This document shows positions 43,095-50,507 of a DNA stretch of 64,000 nt, in pieces. Made by a program: the position numbers and the translations under genes. The DNA is from JAWXUC01 sp044432975 (GTDB taxonomy: Bacteria; Pseudomonadota; Alphaproteobacteria; RF32; CAG-239). The DNA is taken from contig JAWXUC010000002.1 in assembly GCA_044432975.1 (NCBI GenBank), forward strand, positions 1 to 64,000. The letters are read 5' to 3'. How positions within the stretch are numbered: the first letter of the stretch is position 1; every line of letters starts with the position of its first letter. The notes under the pieces are model-generated. The model did not search any database. It had not been told where the DNA came from and saw only the letters and a program-made list of their open reading frames with translations.

Positions 43095-45791
43095 ATGAGT
43101 GAAAATGCAAATTGGTATGTACCATCATTAAATACCGCAAATGTAGAGTTACCTGAAGGGCTTTATATTACAATGTTTGATGAAAAAAATCACACCTCAG
43201 ACTTAACTAGTGAACAAATTAAAACAGAATATGAAAGAAACGCCAAAGCTATTGGTGAATATGTTTTGTCATTATCACCAGAAAGGCTTGCTTTACATGA
43301 AACTATTGTTGCAATTTCTACAAATTTAAAAGTTCAGTCAGAAGATAATTTTGTAGATACTTTTCATAAAATATATAATGAAGAAGTTCTTCCAATGATA
43401 GAATCTAAAAAAACATTATTTGCTGCAAAACAAAAAATGATTAAAACAGATGTCGAAAGTCAAGCTTCTATTTATTTTGATAAAAACTCTTCTGAAAACT
43501 GTACTATGGGAGAAGATTTTTCTAAATACCTTGATAAATATAACAAAAATTTATCAAAATACAAAGAAGAACTTGCAATACTAGAAGAAAAAACCAAAGA
43601 AGAGCGCCCTAGTAGAGATGAGCGCGCAAAAATAAAAGAATTAAAAGAAATTACATCTTTTATGGAAGATAATAAAGAAAGAATTATTGTTGATATTGTT
43701 ATTAATGCAAAAACTTTAGAAGCAAATTCAAGTACCATAAAAAACTTAATTTCTGGTGAAAAAGGTTTGTTTAATTCAGAATATATGGATAATTTTGATA
43801 AATTAACCCAACACTCTGCAGAAGATAGAAAAGCATATTTAGTTGTTGGTGGCGCAGCCTCTGGTAAAGGTAGTGTTACAACAAATGCAAAAAACTCTCA
43901 AGATGACCCTCAAGATTTGCTAGAACTCAACCCAGATTTATATAAAAAACTATTGTTATCTTTTGATGTTCTAGGAGAAAACAGAGAACTACACGGAAGC
44001 TTAACTCACGCAGAAAGCTCTATCGTCTTTGATATGATAGCCGAAAGATGGCAAAACAATGCCGAAAACGGTTCCGCAACAAATATATTAATGGATGTTG
44101 CAAGAGCAGGTAGTTGGCAATTAGATGTTTTAAGCTCAGGTGGAACAGAAATTAATGCCAACACTCCAGTTCTTCCAATTGCAACAGCACTAGAAAGATC
44201 TTACAGAAGAGGTGAACAAACAGGTCGTTTCATGCCTACAATGGAGCTTATTCAAGGACATAAAGAACAATTAGACTTAAACTTAAACGCTATGAAAAAA
44301 GGTGTTAGTTATAAGTTTTATGATACAAATGTTAATTTTGGAGATCCAACCCCATTAATTGCAGAATACAACCCCAAAACAGAAGAAATGAAAATTAGTG
44401 ATATGAATGCTATGTATGATTATTTTTCTAAAGGAAAATTAAATCCTAATGCCAGAAGCATAGAAACACTTTCTTCAGCAACTCCAAAATCTACTTCACA
44501 AGCAATGATAGAACATGCCGAAATCATGGATATCAAAATGTTTAATAAAGATAAAGAAATAGCAAAATTAACCAAAGGCGGACAAAGTTTTGAAGTAACT
44601 GATTGGAATGCATTAAAACAACAAATGGGAGAAGAACAAGCTACAAACTTGTTGCAAGGATTGTTTGAAAATAAAGTTAAAATAAAAGGCAATGAAGAAC
44701 TAAAAGAAGTTATGGAAAATATTATTGCTCAAACTAAAAAATCTGAAAAAGATAGTTCAACAACAGATAAAACAATCAAAAACATGGCCGCAGAAGAATA
44801 TGCATCTTTACTAGAAAACTTAATAGAAAAAGGTGTTAGAGTAGGTAAAACAGAAAGTGTTTATGTTTATGACTTTGCCCAAGATGAAGAGCTAAAAGAT
44901 AAAGCAATTACAATTCAAACTCAAAACCTAGATGTATTATCAGAAGAAGCAAGACAAGCCTCTTCAAACCAATATGACCCTGAAAAAGTGGCAAAAAAAC
45001 AAATGCTCCTTGTTATTGACCCTAAAGTTTATAACACTCAAGAAAAAAGAGACGCTTTAATTGCAAAAATGAAAAGAAGTTTAAGATTTGATGATACATT
45101 TAAAGCTGAAGGTGTTTATATGAATGAACGCGGAAAGCTTAGTGATGATTATATCCAAAATGAAAATTCAAGTTCAGGTGTTTTAATGCTAAAACCCAAC
45201 CCAGAAGCAGTTAGAATTGCACACAAAATAACAGATAAAGCCTGTAGAATCCCTGTTCAATGGGGAACAGATGGATATGCTATCGAAAAAGATGGATCTA
45301 TCGTTATTAGAGAAAAAGATTTAACAGAGCTAGAAGTTGCTTTAGCAAAATACAAACAAGACAAAGATCCAAACCATCTTTTAACAGAAGAAGGCAAGGC
45401 CATATTAGATGTTTATGGCACAGATCCATTCTTTGTTGAAGATAATTATTCTAATGTTTATTCAGATGTAAAATACAAACAATTTGCTCAAAAATTATTA
45501 TCTAAAAGTGAACTTAAAGAATCAAAAAACGCAACAAATTATGAAGATGTTTACGCATATCAATTAAAAGAAAATGAAAGAGTTGTTGCTCCTGATGGAA
45601 AATTAATCAAAGAAGGAGATTGGTTAGCTATTCCAAAAGATTCTTTAAAAGACTTAGAAAAAGACATTGCCTTAGATCGTCCAATCAGTTCAGAAGTGCA
45701 TGCAATATCTAAAAGCACAATGCAAAAAAGTTATATAAACAATAAAGAAAAAGCTAGTGCTTTAACAAAACCAGATACTCAAAGAGTATAA
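43095..45791 (+). CDS. Large protein with zeta-toxin-like kinase domain
   Basis: An 898-residue soluble protein. Residues 1-245 are helical and unassigned. A P-loop GGAASGKGS (about 251-259) is followed by LNPDLYKKLL, LTHAESSIVFDMIAERW, NILMDVA and then RSYRRGEQTGRFMP (about 368-381), the order of zeta/PezT-type kinases: Walker A, substrate-binding acidic helix, helper helix, and Arg-rich lid. Zeta toxins phosphorylate UDP-N-acetylglucosamine; similar domains occur in secreted effectors. About 500 further C-terminal residues are unassigned. No signal peptide is seen. It is cotranscribed with the histidine phosphatase. Confidence 0.7.
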   Translation: MSENANWYVPSLNTANVELPEGLYITMFDEKNHTSDLTSEQIKTEYERNAKAIGEYVLSLSPERLALHETIVAISTNLKVQSEDNFVDTFHKIYNEEVLPMIESKKTLFAAKQKMIKTDVESQASIYFDKNSSENCTMGEDFSKYLDKYNKNLSKYKEELAILEEKTKEERPSRDERAKIKELKEITSFMEDNKERIIVDIVINAKTLEANSSTIKNLISGEKGLFNSEYMDNFDKLTQHSAEDRKAYLVVGGAASGKGSVTTNAKNSQDDPQDLLELNPDLYKKLLLSFDVLGENRELHGSLTHAESSIVFDMIAERWQNNAENGSATNILMDVARAGSWQLDVLSSGGTEINANTPVLPIATALERSYRRGEQTGRFMPTMELIQGHKEQLDLNLNAMKKGVSYKFYDTNVNFGDPTPLIAEYNPKTEEMKISDMNAMYDYFSKGKLNPNARSIETLSSATPKSTSQAMIEHAEIMDIKMFNKDKEIAKLTKGGQSFEVTDWNALKQQMGEEQATNLLQGLFENKVKIKGNEELKEVMENIIAQTKKSEKDSSTTDKTIKNMAAEEYASLLENLIEKGVRVGKTESVYVYDFAQDEELKDKAITIQTQNLDVLSEEARQASSNQYDPEKVAKKQMLLVIDPKVYNTQEKRDALIAKMKRSLRFDDTFKAEGVYMNERGKLSDDYIQNENSSSGVLMLKPNPEAVRIAHKITDKACRIPVQWGTDGYAIEKDGSIVIREKDLTELEVALAKYKQDKDPNHLLTEEGKAILDVYGTDPFFVEDNYSNVYSDVKYKQFAQKLLSKSELKESKNATNYEDVYAYQLKENERVVAPDGKLIKEGDWLAIPKDSLKDLEKDIALDRPISSEVHAISKSTMQKSYINNKEKASALTKPDTQRV

Positions 45792-45794
45792 GTC

Positions 45795-46094
45795 TTATAA
45801 TATACTTCTTATTCTTTCACTAATTTCTTTATCTAAGGCTTCAAAATTAATTTTTTGAGTAGGGGTATTGTTTGCATTAAATGAACCTTGTTGCCTAACC
45901 TCGCTTAATTCATCAGCTAACAACAAAGATGTCATGGCAAGCAACATGCTTTCAGATACTTGATTTGCTCCAGCACCCAAAGATGTTGCTTTTTCATCAA
46001 CTATTTTTGCCAATTGCAAAATTCTCATTTCTTGCCCTTCACCACAAGCTACAGGGTATTCTCTGTTGTTTATTGTTATAATTACTTGAGGCAT
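45795..46094 (-). CDS. zapA: Cell division protein ZapA
   Basis: A 99-residue FtsZ-associated protein that bundles Z-ring filaments. The globular head starts MPQVIITINNREYPVAC and has the conserved GQEMRILQLAKIVDEKA; a helix rich in Leu, Ala and Glu then leads to a short tail. It is the expected size. Its ATG overlaps the stop of a 41-codon coiled-coil gene immediately upstream (TAATG), an order known for alphaproteobacterial zapA. Confidence 0.9.
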   Translation of the reverse strand: MPQVIITINNREYPVACGEGQEMRILQLAKIVDEKATSLGAGANQVSESMLLAMTSLLLADELSEVRQQGSFNANNTPTQKINFEALDKEISERIRSIL

Positions 46095-46219
46095 TATAGA
46101 GCTTCCTTAATTTTTTTTATCATAGCATCAATTTTTTTAATTGCTTCTTCTTTATTTTCTTTCAATTCAAGTTTCAGGTCATCGATGGCCTTCTTGGTAA
46201 GAGGTAATTCTTGTTCCAT
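46094..46219 (-). CDS. Small coiled-coil protein upstream of zapA
   Basis: A 41-codon gene. The protein begins MEQELPLTKKAIDDLK and continues as a Glu/Lys-rich helix to IKEAL, with hydrophobic heptad positions, so it is a single coiled coil. It has a good AAGGA site 8 bases before the ATG, and its stop overlaps the zapA start. In other alphaproteobacteria a small DUF4164-type coiled-coil protein occupies this place. A Z-ring role similar to ZapB is an inference. Confidence 0.75.
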   Translation of the reverse strand: MEQELPLTKKAIDDLKLELKENKEEAIKKIDAMIKKIKEAL

Positions 46220-46306
46220 TTCGCGATTCCTTTTTATAAAATTAACCTTATATTAAGACTCTAGCATTCAGATGCAAGTACTTTTTATATAAAATTGCAA
46301 AAAAAA

Positions 46307-46357
46307 TTGACTTTAAATAAAAATAGATTACTTTTGTTTTATCTACTATTAGTAGAT
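46307..46357 (+). promoter_or_regulatory. Promoter and 17-bp operator of the first OMP gene
   Basis: TTGACT (46307) as -35, followed at 34 bp by the perfect palindrome ATCTACT-ATT-AGTAGAT (46341-46357), which ends 29 bp before the ATG. The second OMP gene has the same layout. Confidence 0.65.
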
Positions 46358-46386
46358 TATATTTAATTTATATAAAGGAACAAAAA

Positions 46387-47217
46387 ATGAAATTAAGAAC
46401 AGCTGTTTTGACTTCTGCTTTTGTTATGTTTGCAGCCGCCTCTCATGCCGCTGACATCACATCGCCATTTTATCTTCCAATGGAAGGTCAAATGTTATCT
46501 GATACTTACTTAGAAACCTCTCGTTTTAAAGGAGAGAATGCTAGTGGAACTATAGAATCTTTATCTATTAAAGAAAAAATAGGTTTAGGTGTTACTAATG
46601 ACTGGATGGCTTATGTTGCCCTTGCTAATAACTTTGATTATGGCGGAAGCTTAAACAATGATTTAAATTTTGATTACACCATAGGTACTGCATATAATAT
46701 GGATCATCAAAACTTCAAGTCTCAAATTGGCCTTGCATACAGAACATTTAAACCAGAAAGTTTTTATGGTCATCAATATATAGATTCTTCAAATTGGAAC
46801 AAATATATAGAGTTTAATGCAAAAATTGGTTATAAAATGCCATGTTCTTGGATGATGCCATACTTAGATATTACAGCTACATATGCCTTAAACACTGTAG
46901 CAGAACAAAAATATGTAGCAACCATAAATGCACCATCTCAAGGAGATTTAACATATTCAACCTTTGCAGGTGCTCACATGTGGTGGCAAGATACAACTGC
47001 AGATTTAGGATTTAGATGGGATAACGTTCATCAAGATAAAGAATTATTTGGCGGCAACAAAACCAGAGATGATATTTATCTAGAAGGTAAATTAAACTTC
47101 TTACAATCTGAAAATAGCAGCATTGGTATTTATGGTCAATATTTAATAGGTGATAGCGATATGCCAAATGTTGATTACGGATATGTTTTAGGTGCTAATT
47201 ATAAAATTGTATTTTAG
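46387..47217 (+). CDS. Outer-membrane beta-barrel protein 1
   Basis: A 276-residue protein with signal peptide (cleavage near SHAAD), mature start DITSPFYLPMEG, alternating aromatic strands and a C-terminal YKIVF Phe for barrel insertion. It is a tandem paralog of the next gene (shared DITSPFYLP, WNKY/WNQYFD, STFAG, FRWDNV/VRWDNV, RDDI/RDDV). About 10-12 strands are likely. The function is unknown; a small porin or adhesion barrel is possible. It is monocistronic between a palindromic operator and a terminator. Confidence 0.8.
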   Translation: MKLRTAVLTSAFVMFAAASHAADITSPFYLPMEGQMLSDTYLETSRFKGENASGTIESLSIKEKIGLGVTNDWMAYVALANNFDYGGSLNNDLNFDYTIGTAYNMDHQNFKSQIGLAYRTFKPESFYGHQYIDSSNWNKYIEFNAKIGYKMPCSWMMPYLDITATYALNTVAEQKYVATINAPSQGDLTYSTFAGAHMWWQDTTADLGFRWDNVHQDKELFGGNKTRDDIYLEGKLNFLQSENSSIGIYGQYLIGDSDMPNVDYGYVLGANYKIVF

Positions 47218-47232
47218 TCAAAATTAAAAATA

Positions 47233-47264
47233 AAAACGTGGTGAGTTTTAAGCCACGTTTTTTT
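47233..47264 (+). terminator. Terminator after OMP gene 1
   Basis: Hairpin AAAACGTGG/CCACGTTTT followed by a T run. Confidence 0.85.
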
Positions 47265-47269
47265 TATAC

Positions 47270-47319
47270 TTGACAGATAGATAAAAAGTTATACCATTTT
47301 ACTATCTATTATATAGATA
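47270..47319 (+). promoter_or_regulatory. Promoter and 17-bp operator of the second OMP gene
   Basis: TTGACA (47270-47275), a probable -10 in TATACCAT (47290-47297), then the perfect palindrome TATCTAT-TAT-ATAGATA (47303-47319), which ends 31 bp before the ATG. A further AGTTGCAACT palindrome lies at 47323-47332. Confidence 0.65.
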
Positions 47320-47350
47320 TTTAGTTGCAACTAATAAAAAGGAAAAAACT

Positions 47351-48184
47351 ATGAAACTTAAAACTTTGTTATTAACATCAGCTGCTATCTTGGGCGCTAC
47401 CAATGCTATGGCTACAGATATTACATCACCATTCTATTTACCAGAAATCGATGAAGGATTATCAACAACATCTGTAGAATATTCTCGTGTAAACATGGAT
47501 GAAACATCTAACCAATCAAAAGGTTGGTATGTTAAAGAAGAAATTGCTTATGGTCTTTCTGATAATTTAGCTTTAACAGCATCTATTGGCAATACTTTTG
47601 ATAATAAATGGGTTGGACGTGAAGGTGATTACAACAACTCTCACAACTTTGATTATAGCGTTGGCGCTAAATATAATGAATTTTATGGCAATGTTTTAAC
47701 ACAATATAGTTTTACTTATGAAACATTCCAAGCAAAAAGTTTTGGTTTATCAAATAGTGATGCTTGGAACCAATATTTTGATTTAGGCGCAAAATTAGGT
47801 TATGAATTTGATTGTGGATTATTACCTTATGTTTCATTTAATGCTACTTATGGTTACAACACAGTAGACAACGCTGCAAGAAACAATGATATTTCACGCA
47901 CAATGTCAGACCCTAAAGAAGGCAAGTTTGCATATTCAACATTTGCTGGTGTTTTCAAACAATTTGAAAATACATCTGCAGAATTTGGCGTAAGATGGGA
48001 TAATGTTCGTCATAGTGATTCTTACATGTCTCGTGATGATGTTTTTGCAGAAGCTCAATTTGATTACTTAATTTCTGACAGCATGAGTGTTGGTGTTTAT
48101 GGTGAATATTATGTTGGTGGTTCTTACAGAGCAGATATTGACTATGATTACACTGTAGGTGCAAACTTAAAAATGGCTTTTTAA
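47351..48184 (+). CDS. Outer-membrane beta-barrel protein 2
   Basis: A 277-residue tandem paralog of the preceding gene with signal peptide (near AMATD), the same mature start DITSPFYLP, and a LKMAF end. Strand loops differ, which fits surface-exposed diversification. Codon use looks more optimised than in the first copy, suggesting higher expression. It has its own promoter, palindromic operator and terminator, so each copy can be regulated separately. Confidence 0.8.
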   Translation: MKLKTLLLTSAAILGATNAMATDITSPFYLPEIDEGLSTTSVEYSRVNMDETSNQSKGWYVKEEIAYGLSDNLALTASIGNTFDNKWVGREGDYNNSHNFDYSVGAKYNEFYGNVLTQYSFTYETFQAKSFGLSNSDAWNQYFDLGAKLGYEFDCGLLPYVSFNATYGYNTVDNAARNNDISRTMSDPKEGKFAYSTFAGVFKQFENTSAEFGVRWDNVRHSDSYMSRDDVFAEAQFDYLISDSMSVGVYGEYYVGGSYRADIDYDYTVGANLKMAF

Positions 48185-48203
48185 TTTTTAAGTTATAGTA
48201 TTT

Positions 48204-48240
48204 AAAAAGATGTCTAAAATTTAGGCATCTTTTTTTTTAT
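48204..48240 (+). terminator. Terminator after OMP gene 2
   Basis: Hairpin AAAGATGTCTAAA/TTTAGGCATCTTT (one mismatch) with a long T tail. Confidence 0.85.
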
Positions 48241-48242
48241 AT

Positions 48243-48270
48243 TTGACAATTATATAAAATTTGCTACAAA
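48243..48270 (+). promoter_or_regulatory. Promoter giving a probably leaderless sua5 mRNA
   Basis: TTGACA (48243-48248), 16-bp spacer ending in TGC, TACAAA (48265-48270). The ATG starts 7 bases after the -10, where transcription should begin, and there is no Shine-Dalgarno site. Confidence 0.6.
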
Positions 48271-48276
48271 TAACTT

Positions 48277-49212
48277 ATGAAAAACATATTAAAAGCAACA
48301 GAAGAAAATATATTAAAATCAGCTCAAATAATTCAAAACGGAGGATTAGTGGCAATGCCAACAGAAACCGTTTATGGTTTGGGCGCAAATGCGTTTATTC
48401 CACAATCTGTTGCAAAAATATTTGAGACCAAAAACAGACCTTCATTTAACCCCTTAATTTCTCATATATCAGATATGGAAATGATTCAAGATATCGGCAT
48501 TGCAGATGACAGATTTTATGCTTTAGCCAAACATTTTTGGCCAGCTCCATTAACTTTTGTTATAAAAAGAACTAACCCTAAATTAGACTTAGCTTGCGCA
48601 GGTTTAGACAGTGCAACTGTTAGAATGCCAAACCATCCAATAGCTCTAGAGTTAATAAAAAAAGCAGGAGTGCCAATTGTTGCTCCTTCTGCCAATTTGT
48701 CTACAACAATTAGCCCCACAACAGCACAACACGTTTATGAAAGTTTAGGCAATAAAGTTGATATTATTTTAGATGGTGGCGCATGTCAAATTGGCGTTGA
48801 ATCTACAATTATAGACTTAACAACCAGCAACGTTGTATTGTTAAGAGCAGGTGGATTAGAGGTTGAAAAAATAGAAGAATTCTTAAATGAAAAAGTTATC
48901 TTTTCAATATCAGATCCAAACGCACCAAAATCTCCTGGTCAAATGCTAAAACACTATGCCCCAAATAAAAAATTGCGTATAAATATAGAAAAACCACAAG
49001 ATGATGAATTTTACATTGGTTTTGGAGACGTTGATTGTCATTTAAATTTGAGCAAAAGAAAAAATTTATTAGAAGCTTCTGCAAATTTATTTGCATTTTT
49101 AAGACTTGCAGACAAAAACAAAGAATTTAAAAAAATAGCAATATCACCAATCCCCACAAATGGATTGGGATTAGCAATAAACGACAGATTAGGGAGAGCA
49201 AAACATGACTAA
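48277..49212 (+). CDS. Threonylcarbamoyl-AMP synthase (Sua5 type)
   Basis: A 311-residue enzyme making threonylcarbamoyl-AMP for t6A37 of ANN-reading tRNAs. The YrdC domain (about 1-205) has MPTETVYGLGANA, KIFETKNRPSFNPL, PAPLTFV and VGVESTI-type strands. The linker SPGQMLKHYAP and a C-terminal Sua5 domain make this the long Sua5 form rather than the short TsaC. It overlaps galE by 8 bases. The product serves the t6A substrate of MtaB, also encoded in this window. Confidence 0.92.
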   Translation: MKNILKATEENILKSAQIIQNGGLVAMPTETVYGLGANAFIPQSVAKIFETKNRPSFNPLISHISDMEMIQDIGIADDRFYALAKHFWPAPLTFVIKRTNPKLDLACAGLDSATVRMPNHPIALELIKKAGVPIVAPSANLSTTISPTTAQHVYESLGNKVDIILDGGACQIGVESTIIDLTTSNVVLLRAGGLEVEKIEEFLNEKVIFSISDPNAPKSPGQMLKHYAPNKKLRINIEKPQDDEFYIGFGDVDCHLNLSKRKNLLEASANLFAFLRLADKNKEFKKIAISPIPTNGLGLAINDRLGRAKHD

Positions 49213-50155
49213 AGTATTAGTAGCAGGCGGAGCAGGATATATAGGGTCTCACGTTGCAAAAGAATTATTAGATAACGGACTAGAAGTTAGAGTTTTTGAC
49301 AACCTCTCAACAGGAGATAAAATCAATTTATTTGAAAAAGCAGAATTTGTTGAAGGAGATATAAAAAATTATCAACAAATTTCAAATGCAATGAAGGGGG
49401 TTGATGCTGTTGTTTTCTTAGCTGGCAAAAAAGCAGTTGGAGAAAGCATGGAAAAACCTGAAATATATTCAGAAAATAATATTGCAGGCGCTATAAATGT
49501 TTTAAATGCAATGATAGAAAATAACGTAAAAAACATTGTGTTTTCTTCATCTGCCGCAGTTTATGGAATGCCAGAGTATGTTCCTTTAGATGAATCTCAC
49601 CCAACAAAACCCATAAACTTTTATGGCTACACCAAAATGTTTTTTGAAAACACAATGGATTGGTACAACATCACAAAAAACATAAATTATGTTTCTTTAA
49701 GATACTTCAACGCCGTTGGTTATGATGCAACAGGCGCTATAAAAGGCAGAGAAAGAAATCCTCAAAATTTATTACCTATAATTTCAGAAGTTGTTAACGG
49801 TACAAGAGAAAAACTAATGGTCTTTGGCTCAGATTACAACACTCCAGACGGCACATGTGTGCGTGATTATATTCACACATCAGATTTAGCATCAGCTCAT
49901 TTTAAGGCTATTATATACTTATTAAATGGCGGTTCTTCAGAAATTGTAAACTTAGGAACAGGAGTTGGCACTTCTGTAAAAGAAATAATTCAAGCAACAG
50001 AAGAAATCATAAAAAAACCACTTAATGTTGAATACACAAACAGAAGAGCAGGCGACCCTGAATTTTTAACAGCCTCTAATGCAAAAGCAAAAGCAGTGTT
50101 AAATTGGGAACCTAAATACACAAATATAAAAGACATAATAAAAACAAATCTATAA
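49205..50155 (+). CDS. galE: UDP-glucose 4-epimerase
   Basis: A 316-residue SDR epimerase interconverting UDP-glucose and UDP-galactose (or the N-acetyl forms) for surface polysaccharides. It has the NAD motif GGAGYIGSH, FSSSAAVYG with the catalytic Ser/Thr region, YGYTK (Tyr-xxx-Lys), LRYFNAVG, CVRDYIHTSD and an NLGTG segment. It is somewhat shorter than E. coli GalE at the C-terminus. The start overlaps sua5. Confidence 0.9.
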   Translation: MTKVLVAGGAGYIGSHVAKELLDNGLEVRVFDNLSTGDKINLFEKAEFVEGDIKNYQQISNAMKGVDAVVFLAGKKAVGESMEKPEIYSENNIAGAINVLNAMIENNVKNIVFSSSAAVYGMPEYVPLDESHPTKPINFYGYTKMFFENTMDWYNITKNINYVSLRYFNAVGYDATGAIKGRERNPQNLLPIISEVVNGTREKLMVFGSDYNTPDGTCVRDYIHTSDLASAHFKAIIYLLNGGSSEIVNLGTGVGTSVKEIIQATEEIIKKPLNVEYTNRRAGDPEFLTASNAKAKAVLNWEPKYTNIKDIIKTNL

Positions 50156-50475
50156 TTTTTCGTTACAAACCTTATTTTACATCTATAATAAAAAACGCAG
50201 TTAATGCTTAACTGCGGAGATAGGAAGATATAAAAGAAAATAAAAACTGTGATTTTGTGTTTTATAATAATTTGTAGGGAATGGTCTTGACCATTCCTTT
50301 AAAATTTTAGCCATATTATACAAGGAACAGTCAAGACTGTTCCCTACAAGAGATATGTAATCAAATAATTTTGCGTTTGCTATAACATATAAACATCTAT
50401 TAAAAAATCTAAATCACTTAAGAAATGACATTCTGCAATTAGCAGCAGCGCATAAAGCAATAATAAATTCAGATA
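50156..50475. other. Gene-free stretch with hairpins and palindromes
   Basis: No gene is seen. It contains a perfect hairpin GCAGTTAA/TTAACTGC (about 50197-50215), which on the minus strand is followed by a T run, and two dispersed palindromes facing each other. Confidence 0.5.
50273..50348. repeat. Two TGTAGGG-type palindromes in opposite orientation (copies G and H)
   Basis: Copy G (50273-50298): TGTAGGGAATGGTC/GACCATTCC. Copy H (50324-50348) reads the other way: on the minus strand TGTAGGGAACAGTC/GACTGTTCC. Heads face outward, 25 bp apart. Confidence 0.7.
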
Positions 50476-50507
50476 ACAAAAAGGGCGGATAAACCGCCCA
50501 ACTTTTT
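50476..50507 (-). terminator. Terminator of the dxs-like gene
   Basis: Minus-strand hairpin GGGCGG/CCGCCC with TTTA loop, followed by TTTTTG; it overlaps the stop codon. Confidence 0.8.
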
